Positions 1 through 7,565 of a DNA stretch of 64,000 nt are shown one piece after another (the stretch's first letter is position 1; each line of letters begins with the position of its first letter). The DNA is from Nitrososphaerota archaeon (GTDB taxonomy: Archaea > Thermoproteota > Nitrososphaeria > Nitrososphaerales > Nitrosopumilaceae): NCBI GenBank assembly GCA_021325615.1, contig JAJPGU010000028.1, positions 1-64,000 on the forward strand, in the 5' to 3' direction. The translations under genes were made by a program, and so were the position numbers. The notes beneath the pieces were generated by a model. That model saw nothing but the letters and a program-made list of their open reading frames with translations, had not been told where the DNA came from and made no database searches.

Positions 1-168
1 GTGCTTGCCACGGCGCCTGCCCTGTCTGGTGCCGCAACCATGGACGTGGGCCAGTTTGACTTTCCAATCGCAGCCGGGATAAGGGCATATGACTCGTCAA
101 ACGACACGGTTGCCACAACGGCGGGGACGCAGCAGGTTTACGGCGGGGATGTCTATGCTGCCAGATAA
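1..168 (+). CDS. C-terminal fragment of an unidentified protein (truncated by window edge)
   Basis: An open frame runs from the first base of the window to a TAA stop at 166-168, giving the last 55 residues of a protein that starts outside the window. The fragment is rich in Ala, Gly, Thr and Val and ends in VYGGDVYAAR. No catalytic motif is visible. The composition would suit the end of a secreted or surface protein, but this is a guess. The first codon is GTG and could be read as a start, but no upstream sequence is available to judge it. Confidence 0.5.
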   Translation: MLATAPALSGAATMDVGQFDFPIAAGIRAYDSSNDTVATTAGTQQVYGGDVYAAR

Positions 169-221
169 CGCACCGTAACCCTATATCATGGACGAATTCC
201 TGCCAAGATGAGAATAATTCT

Positions 222-464
222 TTACTGGTGAGAATATTTGAGTATCTTGCCAGTGGTAGTATCTATCAAGACGTCAATAATCTCTTCCTTGAGCAAGCCT
301 ACCTCCATTGATACGCAGCACATGGTTCCCTCAGCTGAAAGAGACCTGAATATTACGGGCGAATGATATTGTTCCAAGAACTTTCTTGCAATGGCAATTG
401 CCCTACTTTCGTTAATGTCTGACCTGTTTTGTGACAATTCTTCATCCCCCCAAACCTGTCGCAT
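222..464 (-). CDS. Small PepSY-like protein (80 aa)
   Basis: Function unknown. The protein carries an A-x-x-IA-x-K-F-x-EQYHS helix followed by strands and ends in IDTTTGKILKYS, the alternation typical of PepSY-like modules, which are thought to act as inhibitors or ligand-binding units. Two other proteins in the window share the same QYHS ... ID-x-x-(T/S)G-(K/R)IL signature: the N-terminal part of the protein at 27582-28154 and the one at 42033-42239. There is no signal peptide or membrane segment, so it is probably cytoplasmic. ATG start at 464; an A+T-rich TATA-like stretch lies about 30 bp upstream, consistent with a short or absent leader. It stands alone, with no operon partner. Confidence 0.7.
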   Translation of the reverse strand: MRQVWGDEELSQNRSDINESRAIAIARKFLEQYHSPVIFRSLSAEGTMCCVSMEVGLLKEEIIDVLIDTTTGKILKYSHQ

Positions 465-798
465 CTTGTCTTTACTGTTGATCTGGAGAATTTAACCATT
501 GAGTGAGTTCAATATGTAAAATTATTAAGTAAAATGACTCTGTCATCATCAAACTCAGCATCCGGCCTTCTGAATATTATTACGTAGAAATTCTAGCGTA
601 GCATCTACCAATATTCTGATAAACTTCTAAAAATTCTAATGAGCATAAAATGAACTTGGTTGTTTGTATGTCCTCGAAGCCCGACAAAACGCCAAGACCT
701 GCAGGCTTGTATGGGGAAACGACGCGTGCTTCCTTTCCATTGGACAGTGACCCCGTAGGCGGACAGGCATCTGGAATGCAGGCAACTGAAGGGCTACG
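465..798. other. Intergenic stretch without a convincing gene
   Basis: Between the minus-strand PepSY-like gene and the plus-strand GH135-type gene there is a gap of 334 bases. It holds the promoter region of the small gene (near 490-497 on the minus strand) and a 50-codon plus-strand frame, 650-802, whose stop overlaps the next start as ATGA. That frame has no recognisable features, so I do not call it as a gene. Confidence 0.5.
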
Positions 799-1548
799 AT
801 GATCTCGATGACCATGGAATTTCGAAAACCAGATGAGGGCAAAACCCACGTTCCAGCGGGGCTCATAGTGCCACTTTATTTCGGCCCAAATGGAGCATGG
901 ACCAAACTTGTCGAAGAAAGTTGCAAGCATCCTGAGATACCAATCGTCGCAGTAATCAACCCAGCAAATGGACCGGGTATGGACATCGACTTGGGATATG
1001 CAATGGGCGTCCGCCTGCTCCAGTCGAGCGGAATTGTCGTACTGGGGTATGTGCATACAAAGTATGGGGCGCGAAACGCAACGGTGGTTAAGAACGAGGT
1101 CGATTTATATGCAGACTGGTATGATGTGGACGGAATCCTGTTTGACGAGATGGCAAATGCGCGGGGGCAGGAATCCTACTACTCAGGCCTCACCATGTAT
1201 GTAAAGGCAAGGGGTATGTCCATGACAGTGGGGAATCCTGGTACGGATACCCTTGTCAGCTATGCCGACACGGTAGACAATCTAATTTTGTATGACAATC
1301 CGGATCTTCCTCCAGAATCGTTGTTTGGGGGCTGGCATTTGAAATTTGACACCAAGAAATTTTCTTTTGTCTCGTATGATGTAAACGCGGTACACCATAG
1401 ATCCCTAAAAACGCTCATGGCAAAGGTTGGGTATTTCTTTGTGACTGACGGGAGCCTTGATAATCCTTGGGGTAAACTCCCGTCGTATTTTGACGAACTC
1501 GTCATACTGGTCAACTCGGCGAGGGCCGTGGCAAAGCAAAAAATCTGA
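799..1548 (+). CDS. Spherulin-4-like (GH135-type) glycosidase, no signal peptide
   Basis: This 249-residue protein is a bare spherulation-specific family 4 domain: GLIVPLYF near residue 22, NPANGPG near 54, GYVHT near 83, ILFDEMAN near 113 and GGWH near 175. Fungal Sph3 of this family (GH135) is a retaining endo-alpha-1,4-N-acetylgalactosaminidase, so the likely substrate is a GalNAc-containing polymer. The acidic pair D116-E117 is present. At the third acidic position, where the paralogue at 19006 has YE, this copy has YD (D166). Unlike the other three paralogues it has no signal peptide or membrane anchor: an in-frame stop lies at 787-789 and the protein begins only about 20 residues before the domain. 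It may be cytoplasmic, exported by another route, or a copy that lost its leader. Starts at 808 or 814 are also possible. Confidence 0.8.
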   Translation: MISMTMEFRKPDEGKTHVPAGLIVPLYFGPNGAWTKLVEESCKHPEIPIVAVINPANGPGMDIDLGYAMGVRLLQSSGIVVLGYVHTKYGARNATVVKNEVDLYADWYDVDGILFDEMANARGQESYYSGLTMYVKARGMSMTVGNPGTDTLVSYADTVDNLILYDNPDLPPESLFGGWHLKFDTKKFSFVSYDVNAVHHRSLKTLMAKVGYFFVTDGSLDNPWGKLPSYFDELVILVNSARAVAKQKI

Positions 1549-1585
1549 ACTCTAGGACATTTTAAAAAGTTAAAGAAAAAAGGAG

Positions 1586-1864
1586 TTAAATGACCATCTT
1601 GACGAGTCGGTCATCGCTAGTCTGCGATACCATGTCGCCTATTTCTTCATACAGGTGCATCAACTTCCTACCTTTCTCGGTAATCCTGTATATCTGGACG
1701 CCCTCTTCGTAACTTATGAGTTCGTTGGCCTCCATGTATGCAAGATATTCCTTGAGCTGCGTGTAGGACAGATACGCCTTGTACATGATCTTTGTCTTCG
1801 TTGCACCAGAGCTTACCGAATCCAAAATCATGGAAACAATTTCAGCCCTGCTTCTGTATTTCAT
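1586..1864 (-). CDS. Small winged-helix DNA-binding protein
   Basis: A 92-residue stand-alone winged-helix protein of the kind abundant in Nitrososphaeria. The first 45 residues give the helix-turn-helix (RAEIVSMIL ... ATKTKIMYKAYLSYTQLKEYL) and residues 48-67 the wing (LISYEEG-x-x-YRITEKG). It is a close paralogue of the protein at 22822-23094 and a distant one of those at 24805 and 41643. It probably acts as a local transcription regulator; the target is unknown. A TATA element at about 1886-1893 lies 24-30 bp before the ATG, implying a leaderless mRNA. It is convergent with the GH135-type gene at 799 and lies upstream of the one at 2044, so regulation of these genes is possible but not shown. 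Confidence 0.8.
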   Translation of the reverse strand: MKYRSRAEIVSMILDSVSSGATKTKIMYKAYLSYTQLKEYLAYMEANELISYEEGVQIYRITEKGRKLMHLYEEIGDMVSQTSDDRLVKMVI

Positions 1865-1975
1865 ACATCATCCGTCAGGGTAATATTATAAAAACAGCTT
1901 GCAGAAGTATTATAGAAGAATTTTCTAGTTTTAGTATGCATCATTCGGTATTTGTTGTGATTCAGGCATCGTATT

Positions 1976-2006
1976 ATTGTTCTAGTATTTTCTACCAATA
2001 TAGAAA
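1976..2006. promoter_or_regulatory. Promoter region with ATTGTTCTAG motif and TTTCTA/TAGAAA dyad
   Basis: ATTGTTCTAG at 1976-1985 matches half of the 16-bp palindrome at 7502-7517 and motifs near 18803, 18989 and 24025. Just downstream, TTTCTA and TAGAAA (about 1989-2006) form an inverted repeat that includes a TATA-like element, AATATAGAAA. It precedes the GH135-type gene at 2044. Its role as operator and promoter is inferred. Confidence 0.4.
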
Positions 2007-2043
2007 TAATTAGGAACCGGGATTTCCATGTAGTGAATTATCG

Positions 2044-4125
2044 TTGCTTGTAATGGGGACTGTGACGCAGTTCTTGTCTGATCTTGAGTTAAACAAAACA
2101 CGTGGGCCTGTCTCATCGAGTTGCAGATACAGGACAGGAAGATACGTCATGGCAACTTTGTTATCCACATTGTCAGTGGTGCTAATATTGCACATGCCAG
2201 CCGTGATGGCTGAGGGAGAACCGGGTGTAATTGTTCCGCTATACAGCTATCCGGGAACAATGTGGGACAAACTCGTCGAGGAAAAAATTGCCCATCCCGA
2301 GGTGCCCATAATTGCTATTGTCAATCCTGATAGCGGACCGGGGACAAAGGACGGCAACTATATCGCAGGTATTCAAAAACTTGAGACCTCGGGAATAACG
2401 GTTTTGGGATATGTCTATACCCAGCATGTGGATGTGACCGAAATCAGAAACGATATCAACGAGTATAAAAATTGGTATGGAGTAAATGGAATCTTCTTTG
2501 ACGCCATGTCAAACACCCCGGGGAATGAAACCTTCTACAAGCAACTGACGTCCTATGTAAAATACATGGGGATGAATGTTACCGTGGGAAACCCTGGTGC
2601 TGACACACTTCCAAGCTATATTGGCACAGTTGACAACATTGTAATCCATGACAACAGCGGGTTTCCATCAGTTCTGATGCTTGGTGGCTGGCACGAGAAT
2701 TTCACAAAGTCGAACTTTTCTTCGATATCGTATGGCGTGGACAGCATAAACCAAACAGATGTAGCCGATTTAGCGCGGCATGTCCAGTACCTTTATGTGA
2801 CTGACTTGAACCTCCCAAATCCATTTGGTGCCCTTCCTAGCTACTTTGACAAGCTTATGGGCATGCTCGAAGTCCAAGGCGGTACAGCGTCCGTATCGGT
2901 AAATGCCTATTCTGAAAGCAACAAATCCCTGGGTGGATTCTGGACTATTGTAAAATCAAGCTCAAACACCACCACCGGATTTACGCCATTTGTCTTTAAC
3001 GCAACGGCGGGAGACCTGTATGCGGTGAGTGTTTCAAATTATGGAAACTACACGTTTGACCATTGGGACGATGGTTCAAAAAATAGCACCAGAATCATCC
3101 GGCCCTCGCAGAACGTGACCCTTACGGCGTATTATGAAACCAACCAGAACCAAACGCTTTTGTCAATCCCATCCAACCAATCCGCGGCGATTTCCAGCGG
3201 AAATCAGTCCCAACCCGCGCAAAAGGCCAATACCACATCCCAAGCATCGTTGGCAGGCAGCCCTGAAAATCTCGGACGTATACAAGCAACCGTGATGTAT
3301 ACCGGGGGAGACAGGGCAGACTATTCGCTTTTGTCTTTCAAGGTATTTCAGGACACCTCGCAGACACCTTATGAGGAGATAGGTTCCGTGTCAAGCAATC
3401 CCTTCTACATCGATAATCTTCCGCTGGGGCACCGGTACAAGGTGGAGGTCATGGCAAACGGGATGGTTTCGGACGTGGAATATGCAGACCTAGAAAAACC
3501 CACGGCACAAATGGGCCTGTACCTGCCATTCCCAGGGGGCATGAGGCTGCACATTTTTTACAACGATGGATACACCCCCATCTCGAATTCAGTAGTGACT
3601 GTAAAATCTCAGGACAACAAGACATGGGCGACTAGCACCACCGACCAATACGGGGAGACTCTTCGGTTTTGGCTAGAGCCGACAACAATGAAGAATAACT
3701 ACTTTATAATCGAAGTACAGATAGGGCGCCATCTCTCCTATTTTTCGAGCCCGGTGTTTCTGTATGCTGGACGGGGGCAAGAAATTAACATCGTTACGCC
3801 ATGGCCGCCCACAGTAGACAGTGCAATTGCGGTAAAAATTTACGATTCAGAGTCACAATTGTATACTCCAAAGGACGGCTCACTCATGGTGGGAGTCTAT
3901 GACAGTAACAATAACAAAATTGCCGAATCGGCGGTCAACCCAAGAGGGGAGGCTGATTTTGCAAACCTGAGGGTGGGAGACTATGTGATACGGGCAGTTG
4001 ATGAATCCAACGGATCCTTGTGGGGCCAATCCCAGATTACACTTGATGGCACCAAGACTGTATTTGATCTCTATGAAGCAAGGCAGGTCCCCGAAAATCA
4101 AACCGCGTCGCTTCTGGCAAACTAG
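2044..4125 (+). CDS. Secreted multidomain spherulin-4-like (GH135-type) protein
   Basis: A 693-residue protein. After a charged N-terminus there is a hydrophobic segment (about residues 36-56, ending AVMA) that looks like a signal peptide. The GH135-type barrel follows (about 60-285), then an Asn/Thr-rich beta domain with a DHWDDGS motif (about 285-375), a low-complexity NQ/S linker, and two or three beta-sandwich domains to the C-terminus (about 405-690). The expected acidic pair FF-D-E reads FFDA (D153, A154), and the third acidic position reads HD instead of YE. The barrel may therefore be inactive or act as a carbohydrate-binding surface protein. Many N-x-T/S sites fit a glycosylated cell-surface protein. 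The start is TTG at 2044; ATG at 2053 or 2149 are alternatives. Confidence 0.82.
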   Translation: MLVMGTVTQFLSDLELNKTRGPVSSSCRYRTGRYVMATLLSTLSVVLILHMPAVMAEGEPGVIVPLYSYPGTMWDKLVEEKIAHPEVPIIAIVNPDSGPGTKDGNYIAGIQKLETSGITVLGYVYTQHVDVTEIRNDINEYKNWYGVNGIFFDAMSNTPGNETFYKQLTSYVKYMGMNVTVGNPGADTLPSYIGTVDNIVIHDNSGFPSVLMLGGWHENFTKSNFSSISYGVDSINQTDVADLARHVQYLYVTDLNLPNPFGALPSYFDKLMGMLEVQGGTASVSVNAYSESNKSLGGFWTIVKSSSNTTTGFTPFVFNATAGDLYAVSVSNYGNYTFDHWDDGSKNSTRIIRPSQNVTLTAYYETNQNQTLLSIPSNQSAAISSGNQSQPAQKANTTSQASLAGSPENLGRIQATVMYTGGDRADYSLLSFKVFQDTSQTPYEEIGSVSSNPFYIDNLPLGHRYKVEVMANGMVSDVEYADLEKPTAQMGLYLPFPGGMRLHIFYNDGYTPISNSVVTVKSQDNKTWATSTTDQYGETLRFWLEPTTMKNNYFIIEVQIGRHLSYFSSPVFLYAGRGQEINIVTPWPPTVDSAIAVKIYDSESQLYTPKDGSLMVGVYDSNNNKIAESAVNPRGEADFANLRVGDYVIRAVDESNGSLWGQSQITLDGTKTVFDLYEARQVPENQTASLLAN

Positions 4126-5276
4126 TTTCTAAGAATACCTGCGTTCCCAATCTTTTTGGTAGGAGTGTTCTCATCGCCTTGGTCCTCCACCGCGGGAAGC
4201 GTGAAGGAAAAGGAGGCGCCCTTCTCGATTTGTGGGTTGTTTTCCGCATCTATGGTGCCTCCATGGGCCTCCACTATGCCTTTGCATATGTAAAGGCCAA
4301 GTCCCGTACCCTTGTCGGATTTTGTGGCAAACTTTGAGAATAAAATGGGAATCATCTGGGCGTCTATTCCCCTGCCCTGGTCTTTCACGCTCACCCTTAT
4401 CCCATCCGACGTTATCTTGGAAAACACTATGATTTCTCCCTCATCCGTAAACTTGATGGCATTGTTCAGCAGGTTGGAAATGACCTGTGCAAGACGGTCT
4501 CTGTCTGCATTAACCATTATCTTTTTGCTATCCGACTGGTGACTTATCCTCACCTTCTTGTTCTCCGTGTGGACCGACTCGTCCTTGACTATTGTTAGAA
4601 TCGTCTGGTTGAGGTCAAAAATTTCCTTCTTCAGTGTTAGCGACTTGCTTTCCAGCCTTGTCACGCTAAGTATGTTTTCGGTCAGCCTCTGAAGCCTTTT
4701 AGCATTTCTTATTATGATTTTTATCTGCGGGTTGGACTTGCCCACCTCTTCTTCCAGAAGTTCGACATTCAGCAATATTGGCATGATTGGAGTCCTGAGC
4801 TCATGTGCGGCTATGTTGATGAATTCTGTCTGCATTATCAGCTGCTTCTGGACTGATTTGAAAAATTCCGAAGTGATTATTTTCATGGATTCGGATTTGA
4901 GTGAGCTCGAAATTATCGGATCCCTTATGGCCTTTTTGATCATCTCGTCTTCCATCTGGGTGTCCCTCAATACCTGGATGAAATTTTCAAGCGCCTCGAG
5001 GCCTCTGCTTACCCTGATGTTTGCCTCCCTAAAAACGGCCTCTTGGTTCAACCTCTCCTTTATCAATGAATGTTTCAGTTGGATGTCTACAGTAGTCTGG
5101 TTTAGCTTATCCCTCACCTGCTCTATCTTTTCAGCCCTTTGGCGGATCATCTCCTCCCTTGCAACAAAGGCATCCTTTTTTATCTTCTCAACCTGCTCCC
5201 TGATGTAATTCTGAATCTTTTTAACCTGTATGGCATGCAGAACGGCCCTGTCTGTTTCTTCGGTTATGTGTGTCAT
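4122..5276 (-). CDS. Soluble histidine kinase at the end of the gas vesicle operon
   Basis: A 384-residue sensor histidine kinase without membrane segments. Residues 1-150 are highly charged and heptad-like, probably coiled coil and a signal-input region. The HisKA box has phospho-acceptor H158 in AAHELRTP. The ATPase domain shows the N box (ISNLLNNAIKF), G1 (VKDQGRGID) and G2 (KGTGLGLYICKG). Its ATG overlaps the stop of gvpG (ATGA, 5273-5276), so it is probably translated from the gas vesicle mRNA by coupling. It should autophosphorylate and pass phosphate to a receiver; the CheY-like protein at 8416-8784 is the nearest candidate. The input could be some feature of the vesicle shell or cell state (inference). 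Its 3' end overlaps the end of the convergent gene by four bases. Confidence 0.9.
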   Translation of the reverse strand: MTHITEETDRAVLHAIQVKKIQNYIREQVEKIKKDAFVAREEMIRQRAEKIEQVRDKLNQTTVDIQLKHSLIKERLNQEAVFREANIRVSRGLEALENFIQVLRDTQMEDEMIKKAIRDPIISSSLKSESMKIITSEFFKSVQKQLIMQTEFINIAAHELRTPIMPILLNVELLEEEVGKSNPQIKIIIRNAKRLQRLTENILSVTRLESKSLTLKKEIFDLNQTILTIVKDESVHTENKKVRISHQSDSKKIMVNADRDRLAQVISNLLNNAIKFTDEGEIIVFSKITSDGIRVSVKDQGRGIDAQMIPILFSKFATKSDKGTGLGLYICKGIVEAHGGTIDAENNPQIEKGASFSFTLPAVEDQGDENTPTKKIGNAGILRN

Positions 5277-5488
5277 GCCCCACCTCCAAGACTTTTTAGG
5301 ATTTCTGACTGCATGACATTGAAATCCTCTTCGGTGATCCTCCCCCTCTCATAATCCAGCCTCAGCTTGAGCAGTCTGGACTTGAGCCAGAGTATCTGCT
5401 CCTTGGACTGCTGTTCCCCGGCGAGTCTGTTGCATTCGTTGAGGACTGATTGGAGGGTGAGCTTCAAGATTAGGTAGGTGATGAGCAT
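5273..5488 (-). CDS. gvpG: Gas vesicle protein GvpG
   Basis: A 71-residue helical protein matching GvpG: a hydrophobic N-terminal helix, then KEQILWLKSRLLKLRLDYE, and the conserved end RITEEDFNVMQSEIL. GvpG is an accessory protein that, in other organisms, interacts with GvpF/L and GvpA during early shell assembly. It starts at ATG 5488, ten bases after the GvpF/L stop, and its stop overlaps the start of the histidine kinase gene. The family is usually about 70-90 residues, so it looks complete. Confidence 0.85.
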   Translation of the reverse strand: MLITYLILKLTLQSVLNECNRLAGEQQSKEQILWLKSRLLKLRLDYERGRITEEDFNVMQSEILKSLGGGA

Positions 5489-5498
5489 CTTCCTTCCC

Positions 5499-6230
5499 TC
5501 AACAGAATGAATAGGGAGCCCAAGGTCCGCTCAGATGGAAAGTGAACCCCTCCTTGGCATACTTTGTCTTTATGGATTCTAGCCTCTTGTGGAACCTTGT
5601 GGCGCCGGCCCTGTCAATCAGATATGCCGCATTGAGGATTATCTGGTCGAAATCTGATCGTAGCAGGCAGCTCTCGGAAACTGTCTTTCCTAGGTCGGAA
5701 TGTATCTCTTGGGACAAGGCCTCTATTCTCCTGTAGGTGTCATTTCTAATCGCCTCATCCATCTTCATTTTCAGAAAGTAGGATGTTCCTTCCCCTGAGG
5801 CGGCAATTTCCTTCTTTATTTTTTTTATCTCGGCATTGTTGTGTGAGACGGTAGAAAATTTTTTCAAATTTGATTCCTCGATTAGAACCTTCAGACCAAA
5901 CTCGTCCTTGCCCCTAATCTTGGCCATTTTTCCCTTGAGATCCTTGTATGATTTTGCAAGCATCTGCTTCACCCCGTCTTCCGACTTGAACATGATTCCG
6001 AATCTGGCAGGAAGGATTGTGCCTTGAGTTCGAGACTGTTCCACCACCCGTTGGTGGTGTGTTATGGACTCTGCATCGGGCTGCATTTCTTTTAATGGCA
6101 CGTTGCTGACTATGGCGCTTATGTCCTTGTATGCCACTGTGAATGCATCCTTTTGAAACAGGCCTGCCTCCCTGAAGGTAACGTCCTGAGATCCCTCCAT
6201 TATGCAATACAGGTACTTTCCATTAGGCAC
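5499..6230 (-). CDS. gvpF: Gas vesicle protein GvpF/GvpL
   Basis: A 243-residue member of the GvpL/GvpF family (typical length 210-280). The N-terminal beta strand GKYLYCIM, the block YKDISAIVSNVPL, the HHQRVVEQ stretch and TILPARFGIMF are characteristic, as is the C-terminal end HLSGPWAPYSF. GvpF is thought to bind GvpA and to prevent its aggregation during nucleation of the vesicle. Many clusters carry two family members (F and L); only one is seen here, so it may serve both roles. GTG start at 6230, overlapping the end of the upstream gvpK-J gene by eight bases, which implies translational coupling. Confidence 0.92.
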   Translation of the reverse strand: MPNGKYLYCIMEGSQDVTFREAGLFQKDAFTVAYKDISAIVSNVPLKEMQPDAESITHHQRVVEQSRTQGTILPARFGIMFKSEDGVKQMLAKSYKDLKGKMAKIRGKDEFGLKVLIEESNLKKFSTVSHNNAEIKKIKKEIAASGEGTSYFLKMKMDEAIRNDTYRRIEALSQEIHSDLGKTVSESCLLRSDFDQIILNAAYLIDRAGATRFHKRLESIKTKYAKEGFTFHLSGPWAPYSFC

Positions 6231-6705
6231 GTTTTTTCACCCTCTTTGTCTTTGTATTGCCCGGGACGGCAGAAAGAGTTGCAAGCAGGTCTAGTGCGAC
6301 AAGTTCGATCTCCGCAACCGAAATGGTAATCCTGCCACCAATCACCACCCCCTTTGACAGAAGACTGTCGATCACATCAACAAGCGATGTTCGGCCTAGT
6401 TGAAAGTCCGGGCTCCTCAGAATCCCCTTTAAAACCCCGTCGACCTCGTTTCTCTCCAGTCCAAATTCCTCCGATATGTGGGACATCTTCTCCTTAATCT
6501 GCATGAAAGCAACCCCGAGACTCTCCACCTCCTCGGTGGTAAGGGTGCCGGATTGCATCCTCCTGCGAGCCTGGCGTTCAAGGACTTGCCTTAGAAGTTC
6601 TACTATGACGAGGACCAGCTTTGCCAGACCCTTTTGAATTTTCTCTCCTTCAAGATTGACCTGTTGTACCTGCGCCTTTTTTGCGGTTTTTATCTCGGAA
6701 AGCAC
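6223..6705 (-). CDS. gvpK: GvpK-GvpJ/A fusion protein
   Basis: A 160-residue protein with two recognisable gas vesicle domains in one frame. Residues about 20-95 match GvpK: LAKLVLVIVELLRQVLERQA, then GTLT-x-EEVE-x-LG and a SEEFGLERNEVD segment. Residues about 104-148 match the GvpA/J/S shell-protein domain: SLVDVIDSLLSKGVVI, then GRITISVAEIELVALDLLATL. No stop or frameshift separates them. GvpK and GvpA/J-type proteins are normally separate genes. A fusion would tether a GvpA-like subunit to the GvpK accessory factor. Start GTG at 6705, six bases after the upstream gene; it overlaps gvpF/L downstream. The C-terminus is very basic (KTKRVKKRA). Confidence 0.88.
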   Translation of the reverse strand: MLSEIKTAKKAQVQQVNLEGEKIQKGLAKLVLVIVELLRQVLERQARRRMQSGTLTTEEVESLGVAFMQIKEKMSHISEEFGLERNEVDGVLKGILRSPDFQLGRTSLVDVIDSLLSKGVVIGGRITISVAEIELVALDLLATLSAVPGNTKTKRVKKRA

Positions 6706-6711
6706 GCGAGA

Positions 6712-6969
6712 TTACCTCCTCGCACTCTTTGTGACTTTCATTTCTACCTTCTTGGGTTGGATTTTCTCCATCTTTTCCCAAGGGAGTTTTATGCCATAGC
6801 GCTTGGCAGTCTCCAAGGATGCGATTACTAGGTTGATTTTAAGGGAGAGCAAATCTACGCCCACTATTGAAACCGTGATGTCCCCTGTAATCACAACTCC
6901 CTTGTCTAGTATCCTATCAACGAGATCTACTATTGTAAGTTGTTGCTGGGTAAGCTGCCTAGATGACAC
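6712..6969 (-). CDS. gvpJ: Gas vesicle protein GvpJ-type (GvpA family minor shell protein)
   Basis: An 85-residue GvpA-family protein: TIVDLVDRILDKGVVI, GDITVSIVGVDLLSLKINLVIAS and ETAKRYGI. It differs from the major GvpA of this operon by a basic C-terminal tail (KKVEMKVTKSARR), as in GvpJ/GvpM/GvpS minor proteins that set vesicle width or nucleation. GTG start at 6969, overlapping the upstream zinc-finger gene by 11 bases. The call to J rather than M or S is by position and tail only. Confidence 0.85.
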   Translation of the reverse strand: MSSRQLTQQQLTIVDLVDRILDKGVVITGDITVSIVGVDLLSLKINLVIASLETAKRYGIKLPWEKMEKIQPKKVEMKVTKSARR

Positions 6970-7210
6970 TCTCTGTTGGTCCCTCTCGTTTCATTTTACA
7001 ATATCCGCACACGCCGCTGTCTTTGAACCAATGTCTCTCGCAAAATCCCTCGAGGTATTCCTCCCCGACGGTCTTTGCAAGGTGCGACATTACAATGTCA
7101 AGCGGAGTCCCGCGCTGACACTCGGGGCATCTCGTAAATACCCAACCTGCACTCATGGCTTTTTTAAGACCGACATCAGTGAATTTGCCGCAAACTAGAC
7201 AAACTGCCAA
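6959..7210 (-). CDS. Small zinc-finger protein inside the gas vesicle operon
   Basis: An 83-residue protein not recognised as a known Gvp. It has paired cysteine motifs: C-L-V-C-G at residues 4-8, R-C-P-E-C near 28-32, then C-E-R-H-W near 57 and V-C-G-Y-C near 67-71. This suggests two zinc sites in treble-clef or ribbon style. The gene lies between gvpA (19 bases upstream) and gvpJ (11-base overlap) in the same orientation, so it is almost certainly co-expressed with the shell genes. It could be a chaperone, an assembly factor or a redox or metal switch; nothing in the sequence decides. TTG start at 7210. Confidence 0.8.
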   Translation of the reverse strand: MAVCLVCGKFTDVGLKKAMSAGWVFTRCPECQRGTPLDIVMSHLAKTVGEEYLEGFCERHWFKDSGVCGYCKMKREGPTESVI

Positions 7211-7229
7211 AGTGATCAGTTCTCTTCTC

Positions 7230-7451
7230 TTACTTTGGCGGAAGTCCCGGAGGGGCTGCTAGTCCTAGCGCTGATGCGTATCTTAGGAAGGTGTCTATTC
7301 CGGATACTACAATTCTTGCTCTTATTACAAGAATTTCGATGCCCACAAGTGACACTGATAGGTTAGCGTCGACCACGAGACCCTTGTCTAACACTCTGTC
7401 GACAAGATCGTAAATGTTCAACATTGGTCGGTACATTTGTTGTTGTGACAT
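7230..7451 (-). CDS. gvpA: Major gas vesicle shell protein GvpA
   Basis: A 73-residue protein with the canonical GvpA core: NIYDLVDRVLDKGLVVDAN, SVSLVGIEILVIRARIVVSG and DTFLRYA, followed by a short hydrophobic tail ending PPGLPPK. GvpA polymerises into the ribs of the gas-filled, water-excluding shell. It is the first gene of the minus-strand operon. ATG at 7451; a TATA element (TTATAAAG, about 7483-7490) lies about 35 bp upstream, so a short leader is expected. The 145-bp region upstream is shared with the divergent GH135-type gene at 7597. Confidence 0.95.
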   Translation of the reverse strand: MSQQQMYRPMLNIYDLVDRVLDKGLVVDANLSVSLVGIEILVIRARIVVSGIDTFLRYASALGLAAPPGLPPK

Positions 7452-7501
7452 TTTCTAGACTAGTCACCTAGCAAATTGTTAGTTATAAAGTTCTATGATG
7501 A

Positions 7502-7517
7502 ATTGTTCTAGAACAAT
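7502..7517. promoter_or_regulatory. Perfect 16-bp palindrome between gvpA and a GH135-type gene
   Basis: ATTGTTCTAGAACAAT is its own reverse complement. It lies 50 bp upstream of the gvpA start and 80 bp upstream of the divergent gene at 7597, behind the gvpA TATA box. A perfect 16-bp dyad in a shared promoter region fits a dimeric regulator site. Half-sites recur near 1976, 18803, 18989 and 24025. Confidence 0.6.
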
Positions 7518-7565
7518 CCTCTATTCTATATTAGTAAGAATCGTCTGAATGCAGTTAAGTTTCAT

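Noticed and set aside
650-802. 50-codon plus-strand frame ending in an ATGA overlap with the gene at 799
   Set aside because: The overlap is suggestive, but the product has no recognisable feature and there is no good promoter at the expected distance. It might be a leader or relic.
580-1056. Minus-strand open frame of 158 codons over the first GH135-type gene
   Set aside because: It runs antisense to the well-supported GH135-type gene and has no family features; its length is a by-product of the coding strand.
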